The translations under genes and the position numbers were made by a program. From Ignavibacteriales bacterium (GTDB lineage Bacteria; Bacteroidota; Ignavibacteria; UBA10030), in contig JACPUH010000076.1 of NCBI GenBank assembly GCA_016192345.1, positions 1 to 43,548 of the forward strand: a DNA stretch of 43,548 nucleotides, read 5' to 3'. The notes under the pieces were generated by a model, which saw only the letters and a list, made by a program, of their open reading frames with translations, had not been told where the DNA came from and ran no database searches. Positions within the stretch are counted from its first letter, which is position 1, and every line of letters begins with the position of its first letter. This document shows positions 8,688 to 17,036 of this stretch, in pieces.

Positions 8688-9536
8688 TTGCCTCATAGCG
8701 TTGAGTTAAATAAGGCTTTAGCATTCATTCGGCAAGAAACAACTATAAGGCCTGAGGTTGCCCTTGTTTTAGGATCCGGCTTGGGCGATTTTGCTGATGA
8801 GTTATCCGATCCAATAATCATTCCAACCGCAACGATTCCCTCCTACCCCGTCTCCACCGTCCAGGGACATGCAGGAAAGCTTGTTTTTGGAAGCCTTAAG
8901 GAACAAGGGAAGCAATCGAAGCCTTTGCTCGTTTTCCAAGGGAGAGTACATTTTTACGAGACCCATGATGTTGGTCGGACTCTTCTCCCCGCCTACATTG
9001 CTTCCGGGCTGGGAGCACAGGTGTTCCTCGCAACCAATGCCGCCGGTGGGATCAATCGACTCTTTTCTGCAGGCGATTTGATGCTCATCGAGGATTATCT
9101 TAATGTTTTTCTCCGGTTCTCCCCCCCTCGAAACGGTAACTTCCCCGTTGCCGCCAATACTCCGATCGAAGTGATTGCCACACCCAAAAATCCTTTTGAC
9201 CCGGTTCTCTCAGGCCATATTCTGAGTGCGGCTGCTGAGCTTAAGATTCCAATGCAGAAAGGGACCTATTGCTGGCTATCCGGACCGTCTTATGAGACCC
9301 CAGCGGAGATTGAGATGTTGCGGAGGTTGGGAGCAGATGCCGTAGGAATGTCAACTGTTCCAGAGATTATTACAGCAAACCAACTGGGAATGAAGGTTGC
9401 AGGCATTTCCCTGGTGTCCAATATGGCTGCCGGCATGACGGGCGAGAAACTATCTCATGAAGAGGTGAATCAAACCGCTGGAAGAGTAAAGGAAAGGTTT
9501 ACGAAACTTATGAGAGAGGTTATCTGGAGGCTATAA
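8688..9536 (+). CDS. punA: Purine nucleoside phosphorylase (trimeric class)
   Basis: About 282 residues of a trimeric-type purine nucleoside phosphorylase, which cleaves purine (deoxy)ribonucleosides with phosphate. Visible motifs are VLGSGLGDFA (phosphate loop), the FQGRVHFYE segment, ATNAAGGINRLFSAGD, the family signature SGPSYETPAEIEMLRRLGADAVGMSTVPE (given here in its parts), and VSNMAAG with the purine-site Asn. The frame opens with a GTG at 8682, but that is one base from AAGG. The TTG at 8688 has AAGGTG (8677-8682) at a normal distance and is preferred. The gene ends seven bases from the convergent DUF420 gene. Class II inosine/guanosine specificity is likely by family. Confidence 0.92.
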   Translation: MPHSVELNKALAFIRQETTIRPEVALVLGSGLGDFADELSDPIIIPTATIPSYPVSTVQGHAGKLVFGSLKEQGKQSKPLLVFQGRVHFYETHDVGRTLLPAYIASGLGAQVFLATNAAGGINRLFSAGDLMLIEDYLNVFLRFSPPRNGNFPVAANTPIEVIATPKNPFDPVLSGHILSAAAELKIPMQKGTYCWLSGPSYETPAEIEMLRRLGADAVGMSTVPEIITANQLGMKVAGISLVSNMAAGMTGEKLSHEEVNQTAGRVKERFTKLMREVIWRL

Positions 9537-9543
9537 GGCTTTT

Positions 9544-9972
9544 TTAATAAAGGCTCGGACTAAGTTGATATAAAAAAAGATAGACTACAACACCTGTAAC
9601 AGAAACGTAAAGCCAAATTGGGAAGGTCCATTTGGCTATTTTTTTGTGCAAATCGTAAGCCCCCCTAAGTCCCCTTCTGAGTGTAATGATAGCCATTGGG
9701 AGATTGACCATGGCGAGTATTGTGTGCGAAAGGAGTATCGCAAAATAGACCGTTCGGATCCACCCTTCCCCTTGGAATGGCTGGGATCCATGGTTGTAGT
9801 GATAAATGACATACGAGATCAGGAAAAGGGTGGAAACAGCAAACACGCCGATCATGGTTCTTTTGTGTGCTTCAATCTTCTTCTGCTTTATGAACCAAAA
9901 GGCAAGGAGAAGAAGAAGTGCGCTCAGCGAATTCAGGATTGCATTAAGAGCAGGCAAGTCGGAATAGGACAT
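9544..9972 (-). CDS. DUF420 family membrane protein (YozB/CtaM-like)
   Basis: A 142-residue protein with four predicted membrane helices (about 8-26, 40-58, 73-95, 115-136). It has conserved His in EAHKRTM, IYHYNHG, LSHT and LHKKIA, the pattern of the DUF420 family. Bacillus YozB, a member, has been implicated in cytochrome c oxidase assembly (as CtaM, from memory). The position downstream of ctaB at the tail of the oxidase cluster fits that role. A 175-base gap separates it from ctaB, so it may have its own promoter; none was convincing, and the gap holds nothing else that I can identify. It converges on punA. Confidence 0.8.
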   Translation of the reverse strand: MSYSDLPALNAILNSLSALLLLLAFWFIKQKKIEAHKRTMIGVFAVSTLFLISYVIYHYNHGSQPFQGEGWIRTVYFAILLSHTILAMVNLPMAIITLRRGLRGAYDLHKKIAKWTFPIWLYVSVTGVVVYLFLYQLSPSLY

Positions 9973-10147
9973 TACTATTACTTATTGAGTTGGCCTTTGT
10001 AACTTACTGTAAATTAAGTGCTTATATCAGAGCATCTAGAGTGAATAAGAGCAGTCTTAACCAAACAAGGTGTTCAATGATTTGATAACTGAGATAATCT
10101 GAATGCTTCGGAGTAGCGTGAACGCTGCCTGAGGGGCACTATTTCTG

Positions 10148-11077
10148 TCAAAGTTTGTCTATAACCATTCCGATCATCAGAACCGGAAGATAGACCAGCG
10201 AGGCGAAGAAAAGCTTGCGGGAGGACAATGTAAGGCGGGAGCGGTGCGGGTCATCCATTTTCTTTGAAGAACGCGCAAACGAGAGGCTGTACAAAATGAA
10301 TCCGAAGCCCAGGAAAACAGCAAGCCCTAAGTAAGCGAAGCCTGTAATGCCTGCAATAGTCAATCCAATACTTGCTGGTAAGAGGGCAACGCTATGGAAA
10401 AGGCAGTGATGTCCCGTACGGGAACCATCCGTATCGATAACGCTCAACATCTTGTATTCCGCCCTGGCATAGTCCTTCCGATACATCCAGGCAAGGGACA
10501 GGAAATGAGGCATCTGCCAGAAAAAGAGGATGGCAAAAAGGAGAATGGCCCCCTCATCGATCCCCTTTCCGGCCGCACTCCACCCCATCACCGGGGGTAA
10601 TGCTCCCGGAATCCCGCCAATAAGTGTCGAATAATGAGTAATGCGTTTCAGGGGGGTGTAGAGGAATAAGTAGGATAAGAGCGTCACGCCGCCCAGGAGG
10701 GCCGTCAGGAGATTGACCATCAGGAGAAGAAGGGTGATTCCCCCCAGGGAAAGCATAACGCCAAAAGCAAGCACGGTGCCTGGAGAGAGCCTGCCCGAGG
10801 GAAGAGGCCGACGCTCAGTCCGCTTCATCAGAGCGTCATAGCTTCGTTCCGCATATTGGTTCAAGGCCCCTGCCCCGCCTCCAACCATAACGGTTCCCAA
10901 AGCCGTCCAGAGGAATACGAAAACGTTCATCGGACCTTCTGTGGCGAGATAAAATCCGCAGAGGGCGGTCAGGACGGATAATCCCGTCAGTTCCGGCTTC
11001 ATCAGCTCGATGAAATCAAGAACCTTCGACCTTTCCCCTGTGAGAACATGATCGACTGTTTCGATCTCCGGCCTCAT
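10148..11077 (-). CDS. ctaB: Protohaem IX farnesyltransferase (haem O synthase)
   Basis: A 309-residue member of the UbiA prenyltransferase superfamily that converts haem B to haem O, the precursor of haem A for the oxidase encoded upstream. The first Asp-rich motif appears as NQYAERSYDALMKRTERRP (residues ~72-90) and the second as YKMLSVIDTDG. About eight to nine membrane helices are visible. A longer frame opens at 11164, but the ATG at 11077 makes an ATGA overlap with the end of ctaA and gives the normal N-terminus, so it is preferred. Confidence 0.92.
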   Translation of the reverse strand: MRPEIETVDHVLTGERSKVLDFIELMKPELTGLSVLTALCGFYLATEGPMNVFVFLWTALGTVMVGGGAGALNQYAERSYDALMKRTERRPLPSGRLSPGTVLAFGVMLSLGGITLLLLMVNLLTALLGGVTLLSYLFLYTPLKRITHYSTLIGGIPGALPPVMGWSAAGKGIDEGAILLFAILFFWQMPHFLSLAWMYRKDYARAEYKMLSVIDTDGSRTGHHCLFHSVALLPASIGLTIAGITGFAYLGLAVFLGFGFILYSLSFARSSKKMDDPHRSRLTLSSRKLFFASLVYLPVLMIGMVIDKL

Positions 11078-12105
11078 GCGCGCGCCTGACTTGGAACGTA
11101 CGATATTTCCATGAACGGTTTCCCCCGAGAAAGCCGAAAAACGTGGAGTGTTGTGAGCAGGCACATGACGAGGAGGAACGCTCCTGTTGCCACATGGGCC
11201 GTGGTAATATCCACGGACTTCCTTGAGAGTACCGTGAAAGCCCCAAGAGAGAGTTGAACAACAAGAGTACCAAGAAGAATAAAGGAAAACGTCTTGAGCC
11301 TCTTTGATACCCCGGAGAACCTCCTAAGACGGAAAGCGAGCCAGACGATCATCCCCGTAACGACGATAGCCCAGAACCGGTGAGCAAGGTGAAACACAAT
11401 CTGCAAAGCCGTGATGGAACCATCGGCGGCGAGACGGATATCATCCAGGATGAGCTGCCGGTTATAGGCGGCCAACTGATCCGTGCCCAGGGACGGCAGC
11501 AACTGACCATAGGCAAGGGGAAAGTCAGGGACTGCAAGCCCGGAGCCCGTATGCCGCATCAACGCTCCGAGGATCAGTTGAAGGTAGACGCTGGCGGTCG
11601 TTAAGACTACAAGTTTCCGCATCGTGGTTCCTTCAGACTCTTCCATCATGCGATGATCCTGTTCCATCCACCAGCGCGATGTAAACAATGCGATGGAGGA
11701 GACGATGCAGAAAAATGTCTGCGCAAGCGTGGCGTGACTTACGGAGATGGCAGTGGGGAGCAGAAACAACACTGTGAGCCCCCCGAGTGCGCCCTGGAGG
11801 ATAACCGCAGTCAGGGCAACAAATCCAAGCACTTTCATCCACCGCCGCTGTTCCCGTTTCCACAACCACAGGGTGAGAATGGTGGTGAGAAATCCGACCA
11901 GGGTTGCAACCATCCGGTGGCCATGCTCATAGAAAATTCCTCCAATCATTGGGGGCATGAGCATCCCATACGAGAGCGGCCAGTCCGGTACAGCCAAACC
12001 CGAGCCCGTGCTCGTCACCAATCCCCCTGCAATAATCAAAAAGAAGGTTGTTATCGCAGTTGCGAGGGAGAAACGATGGAGCGCTTTGTTGAATGGTTGC
12101 TTCAT
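11074..12105 (-). CDS. ctaA: Haem A synthase (COX15/CtaA family)
   Basis: A 343-residue eight-helix membrane protein that oxidises the C8 methyl of haem O to the formyl of haem A. The two homologous four-helix halves are clear. The first has GGLVTSTGSGLAVPDWP, EHGHRMVATL and VSHATLAQ; the second has LGALMRHTGSGLAVPDFP, FHLAHRFWA and TTAHVATGA. The haem-ligand histidines are in place. The longest frame begins at 12219, inside coxB. The ATG at 12105, giving MKQPFNKAL, is five bases after the coxB stop and matches the usual N-terminus. It overlaps ctaB by ATGA. Confidence 0.92.
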   Translation of the reverse strand: MKQPFNKALHRFSLATAITTFFLIIAGGLVTSTGSGLAVPDWPLSYGMLMPPMIGGIFYEHGHRMVATLVGFLTTILTLWLWKREQRRWMKVLGFVALTAVILQGALGGLTVLFLLPTAISVSHATLAQTFFCIVSSIALFTSRWWMEQDHRMMEESEGTTMRKLVVLTTASVYLQLILGALMRHTGSGLAVPDFPLAYGQLLPSLGTDQLAAYNRQLILDDIRLAADGSITALQIVFHLAHRFWAIVVTGMIVWLAFRLRRFSGVSKRLKTFSFILLGTLVVQLSLGAFTVLSRKSVDITTAHVATGAFLLVMCLLTTLHVFRLSRGKPFMEISYVPSQARA

Positions 12106-12110
12106 GGGAA

Positions 12111-13055
12111 TTAAAGGTACGAAGCCTCTTCCGCCAGCCAGGCCTTGAACTCTTCCTCGGTTTGGATGGTGACGAAACCTCTCATGCGATAGTGCCCGAG
12201 ACCGCACAGTTGTGCACATGCGATTTCAGCCGGTGTGGAATGCACTGCTTTGACTTCCTTGATGCCGGCCTTGACCAGAAAAAGGATAGCCTCCGGGGTC
12301 ATGGAATCTCCCCGGGCAAGGATGGCCGTCCCGTCGGTCGTAGCGTAATCGGCTTGCGCGACCATGGCCAGTAGTACTGTGTTCGAAGTGTCTGCAGCGC
12401 TGATGGAAACAGTCTTGGTCGATGCCTCGATGATCTGTGCGGTGGTCATGGTTGGAGTGAACCAAAGAGGGATGACCTCCCCGGGGATCACGTCCTGCTT
12501 CACGCGGAACAAGGGGAGTCCGAAACTGTGGATCACATCCTTGCTGGAGAGGCGGATAATAACAGGTTTATTGACGGGAAGGTTCAACTGGTTGACCGTC
12601 CAGATGTCATCCTTGGCATCCCCATCCTCCCTATCCAATCCCAGGGGATTCTCCGCAGAGACCAGCTTTATGTCCGTTCGGCCGAAAATTCCATCCGGTC
12701 CGGGGTAGTGAACATTCCAAGCGAATTGCTCCGCCACAACTCGGACAACGATCGCATCGGCATCCGCGGGAAATTCGTTGACCCGTTCAGCCCAGAGGGG
12801 AACGGCAAAGCCGACGAGAAGTACGGCTTCGAACAGGGCTATGCCAACCTCGAGATAGCTGGAAACATGGGATTTCACACCGGTATAATCCGCCTTCGGG
12901 TTTCGCCCCTTGCGGAAGCGGACAAGAGTGTACGCAAAAAAGGATCCCCATCCGACGAAGAGGAACAGCATAAGCCAGTGAACCACCACCGTCATTTGGT
13001 CCAGTTTCGGGCCATGGGCGGACGCGTCAAGGGGTAATCCGAGGAGTTCAAACAT
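12111..13055 (-). CDS. coxB: Cytochrome c oxidase subunit II with an internal insertion
   Basis: A 314-residue subunit II. Two transmembrane helices (about 24-45 and 68-88) anchor a periplasmic cupredoxin domain that carries CuA and accepts electrons from the donor protein. The aromatic patch is FAWNVHYPGPDG. CuA ligands are His176 (IHSFGLP), Cys280, Cys284, His288 and Met291 (CAQLCGLGHYRM). Gln282 occupies the position usually held by Glu, which binds through its backbone. Residues ~203-276 form an extra segment between the FTPT strand and CAQLC, where most homologues go on directly. It contains DGTAILARGDSMTP and LVKAGIKEVKAV. There is no lipobox and no fused cytochrome c domain. Confidence 0.93.
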   Translation of the reverse strand: MFELLGLPLDASAHGPKLDQMTVVVHWLMLFLFVGWGSFFAYTLVRFRKGRNPKADYTGVKSHVSSYLEVGIALFEAVLLVGFAVPLWAERVNEFPADADAIVVRVVAEQFAWNVHYPGPDGIFGRTDIKLVSAENPLGLDREDGDAKDDIWTVNQLNLPVNKPVIIRLSSKDVIHSFGLPLFRVKQDVIPGEVIPLWFTPTMTTAQIIEASTKTVSISAADTSNTVLLAMVAQADYATTDGTAILARGDSMTPEAILFLVKAGIKEVKAVHSTPAEIACAQLCGLGHYRMRGFVTIQTEEEFKAWLAEEASYL

Positions 13056-13076
13056 AGCGGGATTCTTTCTCCGTGT

Positions 13077-13328
13077 TTAGTTGAGGCTTGGCAAATCAAC
13101 ATCGCCGTTCAGCGTGATCTTTGCGCGCTTATTCATACGAACCGCAAACGCCACAATAGCACTCAGGACGGTGCCGGTGATACCCAGTAATGTTGCGATC
13201 GCCATCGCGATGCCGGAACTCGACGAAGTTTCGGAAGCTCCATAGCAGACAGGGCAGCCGTAGGTCATGGCCGTTCCTATGACGATACAGGAAACAACAA
13301 AAGCGATACGTCGTGCTGTTGTTCGCAT
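13077..13328 (-). CDS. Small membrane protein with CPVC motif in the oxidase operon
   Basis: An 83-residue protein not assigned to a named family. It has a hydrophobic N-terminal segment (8-22) that looks like a signal sequence or anchor, then a Cys25-Pro-Val-Cys28-Tyr-Gly motif. A second hydrophobic helix (38-65) and a basic/polar tail follow. The CPVC pair directly after the N-terminal segment would face the periplasm. It could bind copper or haem or act in thiol chemistry; that is inference. It lies 21 bases upstream of coxB and 22 bases downstream of another tiny membrane protein, so it is very likely co-expressed with the oxidase. Confidence 0.65.
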   Translation of the reverse strand: MRTTARRIAFVVSCIVIGTAMTYGCPVCYGASETSSSSGIAMAIATLLGITGTVLSAIVAFAVRMNKRAKITLNGDVDLPSLN

Positions 13329-13350
13329 ACGGTTCCTTTCAGGGTCTCCC

Positions 13351-13557
13351 CTACATATAACTCAGTTGCTTGAACTTTCGCAGGAAGCGTCTGCCATACT
13401 CGAGCAGACCAGCGCCCGCGACAAAAGAAGCAACCGCGCCTCCGAACTGGAGTTCTGGAGACGACACTGCCCCGGCCAGAAGCAACCACCCGCTAAAACC
13501 AAAGAGCGTGAGCGCCGAGAGTGCAATGAAAAAGATATGGAATGCTTTGAGTGACAT
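13351..13557 (-). CDS. Small two-helix membrane protein in the oxidase operon
   Basis: A 68-residue protein with two hydrophobic segments (about 5-28 and 36-53) and a basic tail (RRFLRKFKQ). The start MSLKAFHIFFIALSAL resembles small uncharacterised proteins that I associate with oxidase clusters of related bacteria, but no family name can be given. The genes are tightly packed: 3 bases after coxD and 22 before the CPVC protein. It is a candidate accessory subunit or assembly factor. Confidence 0.6.
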   Translation of the reverse strand: MSLKAFHIFFIALSALTLFGFSGWLLLAGAVSSPELQFGGAVASFVAGAGLLEYGRRFLRKFKQLSYM

Positions 13558-13560
13558 GGT

Positions 13561-13863
13561 TCAATAGAACCTATCGCCATAATAGAGGACCGGCAGGGCC
13601 ATCAGCACGATGAAAAAGATGCCGGTGAGAATTAAAGCAGCAAAAATCATTTTCTTTTCACTGATCAAGTGCATAAAGTAGCTTGCGACGAGCGAGCCTT
13701 TAATGGTCGCAACGACCAGGGCAAGAATGATCGCCGGAACCACGGAGAGATGGAGATACGAGATCCCGACCGTAATTATCGTCAAGGCCATCAAGGCCAC
13801 AAAGACGTTGATGTATACACGAACATGCTTTTTGATGTCTTCGGCAGTATGGTGTTCGCTCAT
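13561..13863 (-). CDS. Cytochrome c oxidase subunit IV (prokaryotic COX4 type)
   Basis: A 100-residue protein with three membrane helices, matching the prokaryotic subunit IV family (CtaF/CyoD-like). The hallmarks are VYINVFVALMALTIITV in helix 1, and ATIKGSLVASYFMHL in helix 2, where KxxLVxxxFMHL is the family signature. The third helix follows. It packs against subunit III in oxidases of this type. It is 9 bases downstream of coxC. Confidence 0.9.
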   Translation of the reverse strand: MSEHHTAEDIKKHVRVYINVFVALMALTIITVGISYLHLSVVPAIILALVVATIKGSLVASYFMHLISEKKMIFAALILTGIFFIVLMALPVLYYGDRFY

Positions 13864-13872
13864 GCGACGCTC

Positions 13873-14463
13873 CTATAGCAAATAAAGGACAGGGAAAAGG
13901 AAGATCCAGACGAGATCGACAAAGTGCCAATATAACCCCGCCACTTCGATGCGGTTGGTCAATCGTTCCGGGTCGCTCTGCCACATCTTGCTCCCGGGTC
14001 CCCAAAGATAGCCGTTGACGATCATTCCCCCGATCACGTGAAGTCCGTGAAGGCCGGTCAGCGTAAAGTAGATGGCGAGGAATGTGCTGTCGCCCGGGCC
14101 TATGCCGTGGGAGAACTTCGCGCCGTATTCGAAGCTTTTGATGATCAAGAATCCAAAACCTAGGAGAACCGTGGACCCGATGTATCTTTTATATTTTGCA
14201 AAATCGTTCAGCTTCAATGAGGCCCATGCCATGACCATCGTGATGCTGGAGGAAATCAGGACAACCGTATTGAGCGTGGCGAGCGGTATGTTCAGGATTT
14301 CATACCCGTGTGGCCAGGTCAGAGCCCCTTCCCGCAGAAGCACGTAGGAGGAAAAAAGGGCGCCGAACAACATGACCTCCGAGGCGAGGAAGAGCCACAC
14401 GCCAAGTTTTGCATTAAACAGGCCCGTATCGGGACGGGGGTGGACGGTATATGGAATTTGCAT
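13873..14463 (-). CDS. coxC: Cytochrome c oxidase subunit III
   Basis: A 196-residue subunit III of the five-helix type. Visible signatures are [26 protein letters not shown] (helix 1, quoted in part as [15 protein letters not shown]), the [15 protein letters not shown] helix, and a final [21 protein letters not shown]. The Glu in ASE and the paired His are the conserved residues. It has no redox centre and stabilises CoxA. It starts 6 bases after coxA. Confidence 0.94.
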   Translation of the reverse strand: MQIPYTVHPRPDTGLFNAKLGVWLFLASEVMLFGALFSSYVLLREGALTWPHGYEILNIPLATLNTVVLISSSITMVMAWASLKLNDFAKYKRYIGSTVLLGFGFLIIKSFEYGAKFSHGIGPGDSTFLAIYFTLTGLHGLHVIGGMIVNGYLWGPGSKMWQSDPERLTNRIEVAGLYWHFVDLVWIFLFPVLYLL

Positions 14464-14469
14464 GCGCGC

Positions 14470-16245
14470 TTAGCCCTTGGCTGGTTCTGGTTCGTTCTGG
14501 GGGAAGAAGTCGGTTGGGTGTCCGGGAACGCTGTACTCGTAGGGGCCCCTGTATACCTCGGGCACCCTGGCAAAATTGCCATGGGGCGGCGGCGTGGGAG
14601 TAGCCCAGTCGAGCGTCGTTGCTTCCCATGGATTATCGTTCTCGACCTTCCTTCCTTTCCAGATGCTCAGGAAGAAGTTGATCATGAACGGAAGTTGGAA
14701 GACGGCCAGCGACCAGGCGGCCACCGACATGAACTCGTTCCATTGAAGGACCCCCTGCGCATGCGCGTACTGCTGTCCGCCGTCATACAATCTGCGGGAA
14801 ACGCCCGCAAGTCCCTGGATGAACATCGGCATGAAAATGCCATTCATGCAGACAAGCGATCCCCAGAAATGAACCTTGCCGAGTGTATCGCTCATTCTCC
14901 TCCCGGTCACCTTGGGATACCAGTGGTACACTCCGGCAAACAAAGCGAAGATCGTTCCCGGGGCGACCACATAATGGAAATGTCCGATGACGTAATACGT
15001 ATCATGGAGATGGGTATCCGTTGGCGCCAGGCCGAGGGGGAGGCCCGTCAATCCTCCGATGCCGAACATTGGAAGAAAGGCAAGCGCAAAGAGCATTTGG
15101 GTGTTAAACCGTATCGATGCCCCCCAGAGGGAAATAAAAAATGCCGTCAGAATAATGACGGAGGGGATGGAGATGATCATCGTAGTTGTCTGAAAGAAGG
15201 TGCTGATCACTGTCCCCATGCCGGTAAGAAACATATGGTGGGCCCAGACGATAAACGACATGAACCCAAGAAAAATGGAAGCGTAGACAAGGGACTTGTA
15301 TCCCCAGAGTGGCTTCCGGGTATTGTTGGCAATCACCTCCCCTACGATGCCCATCGCGGGAAGGATCAAAACGTACACTTCCGGATGAGCCAGGAACCAG
15401 AAGAGGTGTTGCCACAGGATCGGGCTCCCTCCCCCGCTGACATCCAGAGCCTGTCCTGCAACCACCAATCCGCTGGGCAAAAAGAAACTCGTGCCCGCAA
15501 GGCGATCCATCAACTGCATCACACCTGCAGCTTCCAGCGGTGGAAATGCGAGGAGCAGTAAGAATGCAGTGACCAATTGCGCCCACACAAAGAAGGGGAG
15601 TCGGGTAAACGTGAGCCCCTTCGCGCGCAACTGGACCATCGTGACAATAAAATTAACCGATCCCAGGAGCGACGAAGTGATCAGGAAGACCATGGCGAAC
15701 AGCCAGGCGGTCTGTCCCGTGGTCGCCACGACGGAAAGAGGAGCGTAAGAGGTCCATCCGGAGTTCGCAGCTCCTCCCGGCAGGAAGAAACTGGCCAACA
15801 TCGTCACGCCACCGACGAAATAAACCCAATAGCTCATCATGTTGAGCTTCGGGAAGGCCATATCCGGGGCGCCGATTTGGAGGGGGACCACGTAGTTGCC
15901 AAACGCACCGACGGCAAGTGGGACGATACCAAGGAAGACCATGATGGTCCCGTGCATGGCCCCCAGCTGGTTGTAGAACTCCGGCAACATGATCCCGCCG
16001 GGCGCATTCGCCTCCCCCAACAGTCCGCCGATGAACGGAATCGGCTGTCCGGGATACGCGAGCTGCCAGCGCATCAGCATCATCAGGCTGAACCCGAAGA
16101 ACAGGAAAAGAAGGCTCGTGATCAGGTACTGGATACCGATGACCTTATGATCCTGGGAAAACACATACTTCCGGATGAACGTCAGTTCCTCCTCGTGATG
16201 AGCTGCATCGTGGACAGCATGACCTGCTGTTGCGACGTGTGCCAC
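14470..16245 (-). CDS. coxA: Cytochrome c oxidase subunit I (A-type haem-copper oxidase)
   Basis: A 591-residue catalytic subunit that reduces O2 to water and pumps protons. Low-spin haem ligands are His98 (GAMHGT) and His424. The high-spin haem ligand is His422 (GHFHYV). CuB ligands are His287, His336 and His337 (WAHHMF), with the cross-linked Tyr291 and the D-channel Glu289 in HPEVY. The D-channel entry is intact (GAPDMAFPKLN, Asp128). The set defines an A1-type oxidase. The N-terminus is His-rich (residues 3-18), and the C-terminal tail is Pro-rich (from about 555). The upstream gap of 48 bases to the cupredoxin-like gene suggests co-transcription. Confidence 0.97.
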   Translation of the reverse strand: MAHVATAGHAVHDAAHHEEELTFIRKYVFSQDHKVIGIQYLITSLLFLFFGFSLMMLMRWQLAYPGQPIPFIGGLLGEANAPGGIMLPEFYNQLGAMHGTIMVFLGIVPLAVGAFGNYVVPLQIGAPDMAFPKLNMMSYWVYFVGGVTMLASFFLPGGAANSGWTSYAPLSVVATTGQTAWLFAMVFLITSSLLGSVNFIVTMVQLRAKGLTFTRLPFFVWAQLVTAFLLLLAFPPLEAAGVMQLMDRLAGTSFFLPSGLVVAGQALDVSGGGSPILWQHLFWFLAHPEVYVLILPAMGIVGEVIANNTRKPLWGYKSLVYASIFLGFMSFIVWAHHMFLTGMGTVISTFFQTTTMIISIPSVIILTAFFISLWGASIRFNTQMLFALAFLPMFGIGGLTGLPLGLAPTDTHLHDTYYVIGHFHYVVAPGTIFALFAGVYHWYPKVTGRRMSDTLGKVHFWGSLVCMNGIFMPMFIQGLAGVSRRLYDGGQQYAHAQGVLQWNEFMSVAAWSLAVFQLPFMINFFLSIWKGRKVENDNPWEATTLDWATPTPPPHGNFARVPEVYRGPYEYSVPGHPTDFFPQNEPEPAKG

Positions 16246-16293
16246 GGATGGATCCCTTTCTGTGTACGATGACCGAATGAAATTCCGATGAAA

Positions 16294-16983
16294 TTATTTG
16301 CCTGTAAATTTGAAGTCAGCCGTGGCCTTTCCGGAGGCATCCACCTTCACTTTTGCCGTCTGTGATCCGTATTTCTCATGCCAGGCCTCTACGGTATAGT
16401 CGCCGGCCGGCACACCCTTCAGGGTAAAGGAACCGTCGTCACCCGTTACCGCAAAAAACGGATGGTTGAAAACCCCAATGTAGGCGCTCATCCACGGGTG
16501 CACCTCACACTTCACCTTGAAATTCTCAACCTTGTCGAATTTCTTGGTCAACTTCATGCCCTTCATCGGCATGGCCTGGTTAAACGAGGTATTAACCTTC
16601 GAAAGCGAATGAACGTTATGAAGCGTAGGGTCGCTGTTTAGAACTTCCAGGTCCTGCCCGGTTTGAATTCCGAGAACGTGTGGCTCATAGACGCATCCAA
16701 TTTGATCAAACACAACCTTGTTCTTTCCCGCGGGGAATGTTTTTCCACCAAGTCCATCCTTCACATAGACCAGGACGTTCTTCAGGGTTCCGTTCTTGTT
16801 CACCACCACTTCTTCGGAGACAACGGCGTCCTTGTGGGCCTTCATACAGACCGGATCAGCGTTCATCCGGATCCGATTCGGCTTCGGGGCCTGTCCATCA
16901 AAAGCAATCTTCCCTGTCACATCACCGGCAACCAAGGTACCGATAAGGCACATGGTGGCAATGCCAACGGCTGCGATCTTCAT
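16294..16983 (-). CDS. Secreted cupredoxin-like protein with carboxypeptidase-regulatory-like domain
   Basis: A 229-residue exported protein. Residues 1-20 form a signal peptide ending LVAG. Residues 21-170 look like a cupredoxin fold with LHNVHS (His122, His125) and a C-terminal KCEVHPWM motif (Cys159, His162, Met165), which is the arrangement of type 1 copper ligands. Residues 175-229 form a carboxypeptidase-regulatory-like beta domain (DDGSFTLKGVPAGDYTVEAWHEKYG). Two additional Cys (46 and 97) could pair. AAAGGAGATC precedes the start. It is placed between the octahaem cytochrome and coxA. The reading as a periplasmic copper electron carrier between the bc complex and the oxidase is inference; a structural or copper-delivery role is the alternative. 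Confidence 0.75.
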   Translation of the reverse strand: MKIAAVGIATMCLIGTLVAGDVTGKIAFDGQAPKPNRIRMNADPVCMKAHKDAVVSEEVVVNKNGTLKNVLVYVKDGLGGKTFPAGKNKVVFDQIGCVYEPHVLGIQTGQDLEVLNSDPTLHNVHSLSKVNTSFNQAMPMKGMKLTKKFDKVENFKVKCEVHPWMSAYIGVFNHPFFAVTGDDGSFTLKGVPAGDYTVEAWHEKYGSQTAKVKVDASGKATADFKFTGK

Positions 16984-17036
16984 GAGTGATCTCCTTTTAA
17001 AGTAAGTAAAACAGCAATTTGATACGTGATACTCGT

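Noticed and set aside
12106..12219. N-terminal extension of ctaA inside coxB
   Set aside because: The extension is Arg-rich and unlike CtaA; the ATG at 12105 right after the coxB stop fits the family.
14308..15561. 417-codon open frame on the plus strand opposite coxA
   Set aside because: It is the antisense shadow of a strongly conserved gene; the predicted protein is His/Gly/Arg-rich without domains, and no ribosome-binding site or promoter is visible.
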